In this document: positions 51,319 to 61,232 of the stretch, piece after piece
Layout of the letters: each line of letters starts with the position of its first letter
Position numbering within the stretch: position 1 is the stretch's first letter
DNA from: Colletes latitarsis
Lineage: Eukaryota > Arthropoda > Insecta > Hymenoptera > Colletidae
Direction: 5' to 3'
Assembly (NCBI RefSeq): GCF_051014445.1
Contig: NC_135137.1
Location: forward strand, 24,491,501-24,555,500
DNA: 64,000 nucleotides
The notes under the pieces: model-generated
Seen by the model: the letters and a program-made list of their open reading frames with translations, nothing else
Told to the model about the DNA's origin: nothing
The model's database searches: none
Program-made: the position numbers and the translations under genes

Positions 51319-54300
51319 GATTTTAAGTATTTTATTTATCTATCTTTTAACTCTTGACTTTTGACTTTTAACTTTTAACTTTTAACTTTTAACTTTTAAC
51401 TTCTAACTTTTATATACACTTTGACTCTTCCTTTTGCTCTCTCTCTGTTCTTCGTTTTATTTTCTAAGTTTCAGGCATGGCCGAAGGATCCGGATGCGTC
51501 GCCCGAGGAAACGAGGTAATCGTTAAGTTCCCGTTCCCCGACCAATTTATCTGTCCCTACTGCCATCGAGGGACTACGGCGCTGCGAAGGGGAGCGGCGG
51601 TGTACCAGCGGCACGAGGATTTAGGTAAACACCTTAAACTTCACCATTCGGGTATTACGCGTAGGTTTGTATGCGGTGATTGCGGCTTCACCGACAACAG
51701 TGCTTATGCACTGAAGAAGGTGAAGCAGCATCACGCTGCAAGCCACGCGAATGGTGCACCGAATCCTCCTGCCGCTGGTGCACCATCGGCCGCCCCGGGC
51801 GACGCATCTGCATCCCCGGCCAGCGGACCCGCGGGGGGGCGGGCTCCCTCCGCGAGGGCGCGAGAAGCGAGGCCCCGCGATCCGCCGAAACGGATCGATC
51901 GACCACGCGAGGAGGCGAGCCGCCATGCGCGAGAAGAAACGTGCCAGCGGTGGCGGCGTCGACCTCCCGTGGTAAGTCAAAGTCCTCCGCCCCCACAACG
52001 ACGACGGCGAGGACAACGACAGGGCGGAGGACAACGGCGGCGACGGTGGCGGGAAAGAAGCCCGCCACCGCCACACTGAAGAGCTTTGTTACCGTCGCCG
52101 CCAGACGCAGCGGGTCGCAGCCCGAGCCCGCAACGGCTGCACCGAGGGGGTGCAGCAGAAGGGTGACTCCGACCACCACCTTCGCGGAGGTCACCCGGGG
52201 GCCACCGGCCGCCACCACCGGGGTAACGACGACAGCCACGGCGAGGGAAACGAAGAGGACAACGCCCAAGACGCCCTCGCCGGCCGGACCGACGACAGTG
52301 GGGGGGACCACCACCACCCAGCCGCCCCCCCCCGCCGGACAACTAACCCAGACCAACTCCGGCAATCTGTCGTCGGCCGGTAGGATTGCCCCGGTGGTCG
52401 TAACATCCACGGCGGCCACGACGACGACGACGACGACGATCACGACGACCACGACGACGACCTCGGTGGTGCGGGGGTCAATACCCGCACCGGTCGTGAC
52501 ACCACCGCCTACCCGGGGTCCAACTCCATCGCCGAGGGGGACAGCCGGCGGCAATTCCACCTCGCCGCCGGCACTCGCGCCCAGGACGAGGGCGCGAGCC
52601 AGGAGAGCCGCCACCGAGCCCCCCCAGCAGACCCCGGGTACACCACGACGAGGCAGGAGGATTCGCGGCACTCCCCAGGCGGTGGTACCAGTCGCGGCCG
52701 GGAGAAGGACACCGCCGACGACATCTCCGGCGGCGCTAGGATGCCCCACCCCAAGGAGAGGAAGAAGCGCCCGGGCCGTGTCCCTCCCGCCCGGGAGGGG
52801 GACGAAAGGGGGCAATACCACCGCCCCCACATCCCCAGGGGTGGGGACGACAAGAAGAGGGAGGAGGAAGAGACTCCCGGCCATCGAGGAGTCGTCGTCA
52901 GGAGAGGAGGCAACGACAGCGGCCCCGTCGTCGTCGCCACCGAATGAAGATTGGATAGTGGCGGCCCCCAGAAGAGGAAGGAAGAGGGCTGGGCTGCAGA
53001 CCCCCGTGCCGGGGGAGCAGGATGCAACAGAGGAAGGAGTAATGCCCCCCGGCAGCGCGGGAATGGTCGGTCCCTCCGTGGAGGCGGAACGGGGCCGAAA
53101 TACGGACCAGGGCCCAACTAGTAATAAGGGTAACAATTATAAGACTGATTTTAACAACAAGACTAAAGATTTTAGCAGTATAAAAAGGTACTGTGACAGG
53201 GCCACGAGCCCTATAAATTTTAATAGCAATTTTATTTCGGACGACCAGCAAGGGATGTTAAATCGTAATATAACCGACGCGAGCCGGGGCAGTCCGACTA
53301 ATGCCCCCGGGTCAAACCGGGGCTCTGTTTGTAGAAGGACCGCGGCCCCGAGTGGTGCAACCCCTGCGGTCAGTAGAGGAAACGCCGCCGTGGACCGGAG
53401 GCAGACGGCGACGAGGGGGAGAGGGAGTGGTGTCGACCCAGGAACGTGCGCACGGAGTGACCCGACGGTGACCGGAGGTAAGCGGACGCAGCGGACGTGT
53501 GGGGGGCTCAGACATGGGCCGGAGCGGAATCCTGATGCAATCGTGGAGCGTCCAGGGAGAGGGCGCGGATCCACCCGGAGCGAGCGGACGCCAATGGCTG
53601 CCCCCCGCCGACGCGGCGGCGCCGAGGAAGCGTCCGAAAGGGCGCGAATCGTCGCGGCTGCAGAGGCGGTGGAGACAGCGGAGGGCTTAGAGGCCCTTGC
53701 CGCCCTTGTGGCGGACTTCTTTGGTTCGAGGCGTTCTGCTCGTGGAAGGGGGGGTGCCGCAAGGGCCACTGGGGGGGGAGGAGGAAGGCCGGATGCGGCG
53801 GAGAGTTTGGGGGTGCGTCCCCGAGGGGATGCCAGTTGCAACGGAGCGACCGGGGCTCCTTTCACACGGACGGAACACGTCCGGGAAGCCACGCGAATAC
53901 AGCGTCTGTTCCGAACGAACCGCAAGCGGGCAGTGCAGGAGGTGCTAGCCGAGCAATCTCCGCACTGCCAAGTGCCCAAGGACATTGTCCAAGGGCACTT
54001 TAGTTCTATATATGCGGCTCGGGACCGTTCGGAACACTTCCCGGCGCTCCACCACGACCAGCCGGAGGAAGGAACCAATGAGGCACTGGAGAGGCCCTTC
54101 GGGTCGGCCGAGGTGTTCAACCGCCTCCGGAGGATGAAAAAATCATCCCCCGGACCGGATGGAATCACCTACGCCGACCTGAGGGGGGCCGATCCGGGAG
54201 CCGAGGTCCTGACGGCGGCATACAATGCGTGCCGTCGGGTGGAGTTGATTCCCTCCCTGTGGAAGGAGTCAAATACCATCTTGATTTACAAGAAAGGTGA

Positions 54301-55220
54301 GAGGGATGACCTCAGCAACTGGCGTCCCATCGCCATGGGTGACGTAATCCCCAAGCTCTTCGCGGCCGTGATGGCCGACCGCCTTACCCGCTGGGCCGTC
54401 CAAAATCGACGGCTCTCCCCGGCACAAAAGGGCTTTCTGCCGTACGAGGGGTGCCTTGAGCACAACTTCGTGCTGCGGGAGGCCCTTATCGACGCGAAGC
54501 GACGGCGGAGGGAGTTGGTGGTTGCGTGGCTGGACCTTTCCAATGCTTTTGGTTCGGTCCCCCACGCCGCCATCTTAAACGCGCTGACCGGTGCCGGTGC
54601 CCCCCACGCGATCGTCAACCTCGTCCGGTGTCTATACACCGATTGCACGACGAGGGTCCGTACTGCCGAAGGATTCACTGATAGGATCCCCATGCAGTCG
54701 GGAGTAAGACAGGGCTGCCCCTTGAGCCCTATACTCTTTAACCTGGCAATCGAACCCGTGGTTCGACAAGCCGCGGAGTCGAGGGCCGGGTATGAGATGG
54801 CGGGCTTTAAGGTAGCAGCCCTAGCTTACGCGGATGATATCGCATTGATCGCGAAGTCCCCCGAGGGCATGAGAGGGCTACTGGGAGCAGCAGAGGCCAC
54901 GGCGCGGAGTCTGGGCCTCGCGTTCAATCCGGGGAAGTGCGCGACGCTGCACGTCCTTGGAAGCGGCGCGGTGGCCCGGACCGAGTTTGGCCTCAACGAG
55001 GGACTCGTTCCAGCGCTCGGAGACGGAGACGCCTATGAGCACCTGGGCATTCCCACCGGGGTTCGGATCGACCAGACGCCCTACTCCACGATCCGGGATG
55101 TGCTGAGGGACCTGGGGGCGGTGGATCGCTCCCTGCTAGCTCCGTGGCAGAAGGTGGAAACCTTAAGATCGGTTATAATTCCACGGGTGGATTTCCTGCT
55201 ACGGGGCGCCAGCGTGAGGA

Positions 55221-55233
55221 AGTCGGCACTGGC
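55221..55233 (+). repeat. Target duplication of the R1-clade insertion, left copy
   Basis: AGTCGGCACTGGC is repeated at 61229-61241, just after the A tail. The A residues at its edge leave an uncertainty of one or two bases. Confidence 0.85.
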
Positions 55234-55618
55234 TCCCTCAGGGGCTGCCAGCCTTTCAGCTGCAGTACGGGCTTAACGAACCCGGGGTACCCGAGTCATA
55301 CACACACCGTAAGCCTCCTGTTGGTCGTCACAACGACCCATTCACAATTCCCTATTGGTTTTGTGAATGGTACGTGACGGCAGGAGGAACGGGGGTCTTG
55401 GCTTAACCGCCTGGGCCACGAGTATGGCGACTCTATAAAATCGCCCTCCAATCCTAAGCTATGGTGCGCGGCGATGGGATGCATGGTTGGGGGAGAAGGC
55501 CCAATCCCAAGCGACCACCTCCGGGGAACCTGCCGAACCCCCGGAGTATATAGGCTTACCCGGGTAAGGCGGCTCTGCCCGGGCGGACCTTTTCTTCCGA
55601 CCTGCTCGTGGGAATATT

Positions 55619-57496
55619 ATGGAGTTCAATATTAAAACGGGGATGGGACGGGGTAAGTCAGAGGGGGAGGACGAAGGCGGTGTTGGGGTTGGGGTGACGG
55701 CGCTCGCGCCGCCTCCAGCGCCTGGCCCGGCTTCGTGGAAGGTGGAGGAGGACGACGAGACTGCGTCAGTCTCGTCCTTCTCCTCCACCAGGAGCCTCAT
55801 AGGCTCTAAGAGGAAGAGGGCGGGGCAGGCCGTCGTCGAGGTGGGCGGGGCGATGAGCCCGTCGGTGAGGCTGAGTTGCCTCAGGGACGAGGTGACCGAG
55901 GAGATATCGGAGAGGATCTCCTCGTCCCTGAGGCGGGTGGAGAAAGTCGCCGCTGCCTGCGCCTTTAAGGGGCAGAAAAGCGGTGGCGCGGAGGCCCTGA
56001 AGGCCGCGGCGGAGGAAATGAGGGAGGCGGCGCGGGAGCTCAGAGGGCGGAACGCCCGTCTGCAGCTCCTGTTGGAGGAGGAGCGACAGGGGAGGAGGAG
56101 GGCAGAGGCGCTGTGGAACAGCGCGGCCCTCCCTCCCATCCTCCCTCCTCCTCCACCGCCGCGTCCCTCAGCGGAGGTAAATAAGCGGAGTGCGGCGGCA
56201 GTGGTGCGGGGCACCGCGGGCCCCTCCACCCGCACTCCGCCCGTGAAGAAGTCCCCGTTCTCCTCAGAGGACGATCTTCTGAGGAGGATTGGGGACATGA
56301 TTGATGGCAAGCTGGCCGCCTTCCGGGAGGAGCTCCTCGCCGGAAGAGCGGTCAGCAGGAAGGCGGTGCCTCCCCGACCTGTTCCGGTACAGTCGGGGAA
56401 GGCAAAGAAGGGCGGAGTGAAGGCTCCGCCCAGCGTTGCGGCACCAGGGTCCCGGGTTGCGACCCCCAAGGGGGGTGGTGTACCCGTGGTCGCGGTGGTC
56501 GCGTCCTCCACGGCACCCTCCCAAGGGGGGGTGGCGTGGAGTGAGGTGGTGGGGCGGAAGGCGAAGCGGGCGGCGAGGAAGGCCTCGCAACCGCGGCCTC
56601 CGCCTCCGCCGCCGGCGGCCAAGGTAAAGGCCGCGAAGGTCGGGAAGGCACGACCAGGTCGTCCCCCAAAAACGGCAGCGGTGACGCTGACCGTTGCGCA
56701 GGGGGGCGACCTGACCCTCGCGGAGGCGATGCGGCTCGCCAGGGAGAATATCTCCCTGGAAGAGCTGGGCATCGCCTCCGTGAGGGCGAAGAGGGCCGTG
56801 ACCGGGGGTCTCTTGTTGGAGATCCCCGGTGCAGAGAGCGGCGCGAAGGCGGATCGTCTCGCCCAGAGGCTCCGGGAGCAGCTGGGCGAGCGAGGTGTCC
56901 GGGTCGCCCGGCCCACGAAGCGCACGGAGATGCGCGTTTGTGGGCTGGACGACTCGGTCAGCGCACAGGATGTGTCCCGTGCCCTTGCGAGGGCGGGGGA
57001 CTGTCCTGTGGAGGACCTGCGGATCGGAGAGATCCGCAGGTCGCCCTCCGGCCTCGGGTCGGTGTGGGCCCGGTGCCCCCTCTCCGCCGCCCGTAAGGTG
57101 GCGGAATCCGGGAGGGTGTTGGTGGGGTGGGTTTCGGCGCGAGTGGAAATCCTCGCGCCGCGCCCGCTCCAGTGTCACCGCTGCCTCGAATTGGGGCACG
57201 TGAGGCAGTGGTGCACCTCGCCGGTGGACCGCAGCGGTCAGTGTTACCGCTGCGGTGCCAAAGAGCACCGTGCGAGCCAGTGCTCGGCGGCCCCCCACTG
57301 CCCGCTGTGTGCGGACATGGGGAGGCCAGCCGATCACAGGGTGGGGAGCAAGAAGTGCTCCCCCCCCTCCCGGAAGGAGAGGAAGAGGCGGGCTGCACCG
57401 GCTCCGGTGCCGAGGGCGGTGGCATCGTCCTCCATGGAGGTGGACGGTGCTACGGGGACGGACGGCCGGGAGGAGGCTGGCGCGGCCATTAATTAA
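55619..57496 (+). CDS. R1-clade ORF1 (Gag-like nucleic-acid-binding protein)
   Basis: A 625-residue protein expected to coat the element RNA. The N-terminal half is Ala/Arg/Glu-rich with a probable helical region (KAAAEEMREAARELRGRNARLQ). The middle is Pro/Lys-rich. A conserved block starts near residue 440 (TEMRVCGLDDSVSAQDV). Three zinc knuckles close the protein: CHRCLELGHVRQWC at 519-532, CYRCGAKEHRASQC at 542-555, and CPLCADMGRPADH from 561. This three-knuckle layout is usual for insect R1-clade ORF1. The stop TAA shares its last A with the ATG of ORF2. Confidence 0.88.
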   Translation: MEFNIKTGMGRGKSEGEDEGGVGVGVTALAPPPAPGPASWKVEEDDETASVSSFSSTRSLIGSKRKRAGQAVVEVGGAMSPSVRLSCLRDEVTEEISERISSSLRRVEKVAAACAFKGQKSGGAEALKAAAEEMREAARELRGRNARLQLLLEEERQGRRRAEALWNSAALPPILPPPPPPRPSAEVNKRSAAAVVRGTAGPSTRTPPVKKSPFSSEDDLLRRIGDMIDGKLAAFREELLAGRAVSRKAVPPRPVPVQSGKAKKGGVKAPPSVAAPGSRVATPKGGGVPVVAVVASSTAPSQGGVAWSEVVGRKAKRAARKASQPRPPPPPPAAKVKAAKVGKARPGRPPKTAAVTLTVAQGGDLTLAEAMRLARENISLEELGIASVRAKRAVTGGLLLEIPGAESGAKADRLAQRLREQLGERGVRVARPTKRTEMRVCGLDDSVSAQDVSRALARAGDCPVEDLRIGEIRRSPSGLGSVWARCPLSAARKVAESGRVLVGWVSARVEILAPRPLQCHRCLELGHVRQWCTSPVDRSGQCYRCGAKEHRASQCSAAPHCPLCADMGRPADHRVGSKKCSPPSRKERKRRAAPAPVPRAVASSSMEVDGATGTDGREEAGAAIN

Positions 57497-60400
57497 TGCC
57501 GCCCCGCCTCCTCCTCCAGGCCAACCTCAACCACTGCCGCGCGGCACAGGACTTGATGTCCCAAGTCCTCGCGGAGTGGGGGGTTGGCCTGGCGGTCGCC
57601 GCCGAGCCGTACCGCGTCCCTGATCACCCTCATTGGGTGGGCGACGCGGACGGCTTGGTGGCGACGGTATGGGGAGGGGGCGACGGGTCCCCACCGTTCT
57701 CCTTGTTGGAGCGCGGTCGGGGATTCGTCGCCGTGGACTGGGGGGGAGTCGCTGTGGTGGGGTGCTACATTTCGCCCCGTAGCGGTCACGCTGCGTTCGA
57801 GCTGTACTTGGCCGAGGTCGCGGCATGCGTGCAGCGCTACGCGGCCCGGCCGGTGCTGGTCCTGGGGGATTTTAATGCCAAGTCGGTGGCTTGGGGATCC
57901 CCCAGGACCTCCGTTCGCGGCGGGATCCTGGGCGATTGGGCGGCGGGGCTCGACCTCCGGGTATTGAACCGGGGGTCGGAGCACACATGCGTGCGGCGAT
58001 ATGGGGGGTCCATCGTGGATGTTGGATTCGCGACCCCCAACGCCGTGCGCATGGTGTCGGGTTGGCACGTGGTCGCGGGGGCAGAGACACTCTCCGATCA
58101 CCGGTACATCCGGATGGAGGTCTCTGCCGCCGCGAGTGCATCCCGACACGGCCGCCTGCGTGGCACCCCACCACGCCGCTGGGCGCTTCGGCGCCTGGAC
58201 AAGGGCGCCCTGATGGCAGCTGCCCTCGCTGCAACTTGGCCGCAGGGAGCGGCCGAGTTGCCGAGCATAGAGGAGGAGGTCGCCCGGCTCGGAGCATTGG
58301 TCGCGGGTATTTGCGACGCGGCGATGCCTCGGGTCGGGCGGGCTTCTCCTCGCCGGGCGGTGTACTGGTGGTCGGACGCGATCGCGGAGTTGCGAGTCGC
58401 GACTGTCCGCGCCCGACGCCAGTACACCCGCGCGCGCCGTCGTCAACGTACAGGCGACGGCGTGGCGCGAGCGAGGGCAGCTGATGACCTGTATGGAGCA
58501 TACCGCGTGGCGCGGGTTGCTCTGCAGGTTGCCATCAAACGGGCCAAGACCCAGGCATGGAAGGAGCTCCTCCAGACCCTTGATGACGATCCATGGGGGC
58601 GCCCATATAAGGTGGTGCTGAATAAGCTCCGCCCGTGGGCGCCCCCCGTCACCGAGGGTCTTGACCCCCGGCTGCTGGAGGACGTGGTCAATACACTCTT
58701 CCCAATTGGGGAGAGGGGACCGCGTCCTCCGGCGGCGGCGGCTGTCCCAGTGGAGTGGACGGCCGAGCTGGGGGTCACGCAGGAGGAGCTGGCAGCGGCC
58801 ATCAGACGGCTCGGGGTTCGTAACACGGCCCCGGGTCCGGATGGGGTGCCCGGCCGGGTTTGGGTCTTGACCCAGGGCGTCCTTGGGGCCGACCTCAGGC
58901 GGTTGTTCGACCGCTGCCTGAGGGACGGGCGATTCCCCCCCAGTTGGAAGGTGGCGAGGATGGTCCTCCTCCGGAAGGAGGGTCGGCCCGCGGAGTCTCC
59001 CTCCGCATACCGGCCCATTTGTCTCCTCGACGAGGTGGGCAAGCTCTTCGAGCGTGTGATTGCTGCCCGCCTCGTCGAGCACCTGTCGCGGGGTGATCCC
59101 GGTCTGGCCGACTGCCAGTTCGGTTTCCGGGGGGGCCGATCGACTATCGACGCGATAGGTCGTGTGAGGGCCCTCTCGGAGGCGGCCGTCTCCCGGGGAG
59201 GGGTGGCATTGGCAATATCCTTGGATATTGCCAATGCCTTTAACACCCTCCCCTGGGAAGAGATAAGGAGGGGACTCGAATATCATCGAGTCCCCCCTTG
59301 TCTCAGGGCAGTCGTCGGGGATTATCTCCGCGGCAGGTGGATCGAGTATCCGGGCCGGGATGGTGATATGCGGAGGGAGGTGTACTGCGGTGTTCCGCAG
59401 GGGTCGGTCCTCGGGCCACTCCTGTGGAACATCGCGTACGACTCGGTGTTGCGGGCCGGCCTCCCCGACGGCGTCAGCACGGTGTGTTATGCGGATGACA
59501 CACTGGTGCTGGCCGTCGGGGCGCACTGGGGGAGGGCCATGCGTCGCGCGGAGGAGGGGTCGCAACGCGTCGTCGACCGGATCAGGGGAATGGGGATGAC
59601 GGTGGCGGTCCATAAGACCGAGGTGATTGCGTTTCATTCACCTCGGCAGGATCCGCCACCCCCTCTGATCCGGGTGGGTGGGGCTGACATCGAGGTGAAG
59701 CCCCAGATCAGGTATCTGGGGCTGATCCTCGATAGCCACTGGCGTTTCGTGGAGCATTTCCGCTGCCTGGTCCCCCGGTTGGAAAGGATGGTTGCGGCTC
59801 TGGGCCGGATCCTGCCCAACCTGGGGGGCCCGGCGGGCCGAGTTCGTCGCCTCTATGTGGCAATGGTCCAGTCGGTGGCCCTATACGGGGCCCCCATCTG
59901 GGCGGACGACCTGGCTGCCTCCCGGCGCAGCATGACTATGCTGCGTCGGGTGCAGAGGCGCATGGCGCTCAGGGTCGTCCGCGGGTATCGGACCATGTCA
60001 CATGAGGCGGCGACAGTTCTAGCGGGGATGCCGCCCATGGACCTGCTCGCGCGGTCGCACGCGGTGATGTACCGGCACCGCGTCGACCGTCGCGCGGGGG
60101 TGGGGGCGGTCCCGGGCGGGCAGGAACCTGCTTGGGGCGATTTGAAGCGCCAGGCCCGGCAGTCCGTGTTGCTCGCGTGGCAGGAGCGGCTGGCTCTGCC
60201 AACCGCGGGGCACCGGACTGTCGGGGCGGTTCGGCCACTCCTGAAGGAGTGGCTGGACAGAGGCCATGGCGGCCTCACCTACCGGATGGCACAGGTATTT
60301 TCCGGCCATGGCAGCTTCGGAAGATACCTGTGCCGGATAGGGAAGGAGCCGACGGCGCGTTGCTGCCACTGCGACGCTGAGCAGGACACGGCGGATCATA

Positions 60401-60678
60401 CCCTGGAGGTATGCCCCGCGTGGGAGGGGGAGCGCCGTGTCCTGGTCGGCGTCGTCGGGCGGGATGTCTCGCTGCCGGGCGTGGTGCGCGCCATGCTCGG
60501 CAGCGAGGAGAAGTGGAGGGCCGTGGCCTCCTTCTGCGAGAACGTAATGCTGCAGAAGGAGGCCGCGGGGAGGGAACGCGAGCTTCAGCGGCGCGCTGAA
60601 GCTCGCGCTCGTGCGGTGGCCCGAGGTCGTCGCCCGGTCGCGAGGCGTCGCGGGCGGCCGCCTCGGCGTGGCGGATGA
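57496..60678 (+). CDS. R1-clade ORF2: APE endonuclease and reverse transcriptase
   Basis: A 1060-residue protein that would nick target DNA and copy the element RNA. The endonuclease/phosphatase fold runs over residues 1-210 (QANLN, AAEPY, GDFNAKS with D125, SDHRYI with D201/H202). RT spans about 470-740, with NTAPGPDGVPGRVW, GVPQGSVLGPLLWN and YADD (665-668). A CX2CX8HX4C finger at C956-C973 is typical of the clade. No RNase H domain is seen, as in most R1 elements. The start overlaps the ORF1 stop as TAATG, which suggests coupled termination and reinitiation. A perfect 13-bp inverted repeat (60578-60606) lies within the last codons. Confidence 0.92.
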   Translation: MPPRLLLQANLNHCRAAQDLMSQVLAEWGVGLAVAAEPYRVPDHPHWVGDADGLVATVWGGGDGSPPFSLLERGRGFVAVDWGGVAVVGCYISPRSGHAAFELYLAEVAACVQRYAARPVLVLGDFNAKSVAWGSPRTSVRGGILGDWAAGLDLRVLNRGSEHTCVRRYGGSIVDVGFATPNAVRMVSGWHVVAGAETLSDHRYIRMEVSAAASASRHGRLRGTPPRRWALRRLDKGALMAAALAATWPQGAAELPSIEEEVARLGALVAGICDAAMPRVGRASPRRAVYWWSDAIAELRVATVRARRQYTRARRRQRTGDGVARARAADDLYGAYRVARVALQVAIKRAKTQAWKELLQTLDDDPWGRPYKVVLNKLRPWAPPVTEGLDPRLLEDVVNTLFPIGERGPRPPAAAAVPVEWTAELGVTQEELAAAIRRLGVRNTAPGPDGVPGRVWVLTQGVLGADLRRLFDRCLRDGRFPPSWKVARMVLLRKEGRPAESPSAYRPICLLDEVGKLFERVIAARLVEHLSRGDPGLADCQFGFRGGRSTIDAIGRVRALSEAAVSRGGVALAISLDIANAFNTLPWEEIRRGLEYHRVPPCLRAVVGDYLRGRWIEYPGRDGDMRREVYCGVPQGSVLGPLLWNIAYDSVLRAGLPDGVSTVCYADDTLVLAVGAHWGRAMRRAEEGSQRVVDRIRGMGMTVAVHKTEVIAFHSPRQDPPPPLIRVGGADIEVKPQIRYLGLILDSHWRFVEHFRCLVPRLERMVAALGRILPNLGGPAGRVRRLYVAMVQSVALYGAPIWADDLAASRRSMTMLRRVQRRMALRVVRGYRTMSHEAATVLAGMPPMDLLARSHAVMYRHRVDRRAGVGAVPGGQEPAWGDLKRQARQSVLLAWQERLALPTAGHRTVGAVRPLLKEWLDRGHGGLTYRMAQVFSGHGSFGRYLCRIGKEPTARCCHCDAEQDTADHTLEVCPAWEGERRVLVGVVGRDVSLPGVVRAMLGSEEKWRAVASFCENVMLQKEAAGRERELQRRAEARARAVARGRRPVARRRGRPPRRGG

Positions 60679-61168
60679 CCTAGGCTGGGAGGGGGGTCCT
60701 GAGGGGACCCTCCTCCCGCCAGGCGGCGCCGGGTCGGACCGGTTGGGGGTAGGAGTGCCTCCCCCTACCGGTCCGACGCAAGGGGAGGCACCCTCGGCGG
60801 TCTGGTGCGGCCGTGAACGCCCGGCCGCCGAGGGGTGGAAACGGGGTCGCGGGCGGTTGCGAGTTGGGGCTCGCAGCCGCCACTGAACGCGGCCCCGGGA
60901 CGGATAGCGGCGGGATGGAGTGGCCCCGTCCCGCCGCTATGAGGCAGTGTGTCTACTGGGGGGACCGATTGTCCCCCCGGGGGATGGGCGCGAAAGCGCG
61001 GGCACGGGGAGGATACCGGAAGAATGCTTCGAGCGATTCCCGGTATCCTCCCAAAGCGTGCCGAAGGGTCACCGTGGGGTTTTTAGTGGGTAGGTCCCGC
61101 GCCTGTCGTTGTACGGGCGCGGGGAATCCCACACACCCCTCCCACCTCTCCCCAAGGAGGTGGGAGGG
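60578..61168 (+). other. Train of hairpins at the R1-clade 3' end
   Basis: Successive inverted repeats: 60578-60606 (13-bp stem), 60733-60777 (17-bp stem with one mismatch), 60791-60834 (10 bp), about 60852-60880 (imperfect, GGCGG..GCGAG/CTCGC..CCGCC), 60904-60940 (12 bp), 61008-61051 (12 bp) and 61137-61168 (12 bp). The terminal CCCCACGAC and the A tail follow. I infer a folded RNA used for RT recognition or packaging. Confidence 0.7.
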
Positions 61169-61193
61169 AGTCTTTCGAAGATTTTCCCCACGA

Positions 61194-61194
<1 letters not shown>

Positions 61195-61229
<35 letters not shown>
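61195..61229 (+). other. A tail of the R1-clade element
   Basis: Thirty-five uninterrupted A residues, the last of which may belong to the right copy of the target duplication (61229-61241). The purity and length point to a young insertion. Confidence 0.85.

Positions 61230-61232
<3 letters not shown>

Larger units (their letters stand above)
55234..61228 (+). mobile_element. Complete R1-clade non-LTR retrotransposon inside copy G
   Basis: A 6-kb element with a 385-bp 5' UTR, two ORFs joined by TAATG, a highly structured 3' UTR and an A tail, flanked by a 13-bp duplication. Both ORFs are open and all motifs are present. With the pure long A tail this suggests a recent insertion. R1-clade assignment rests on the endonuclease start LLLQANLNHCRAAQDLM, the RT and the C-terminal CCHC finger. 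It is not in the classic 28S rDNA site of R1. Confidence 0.88.
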
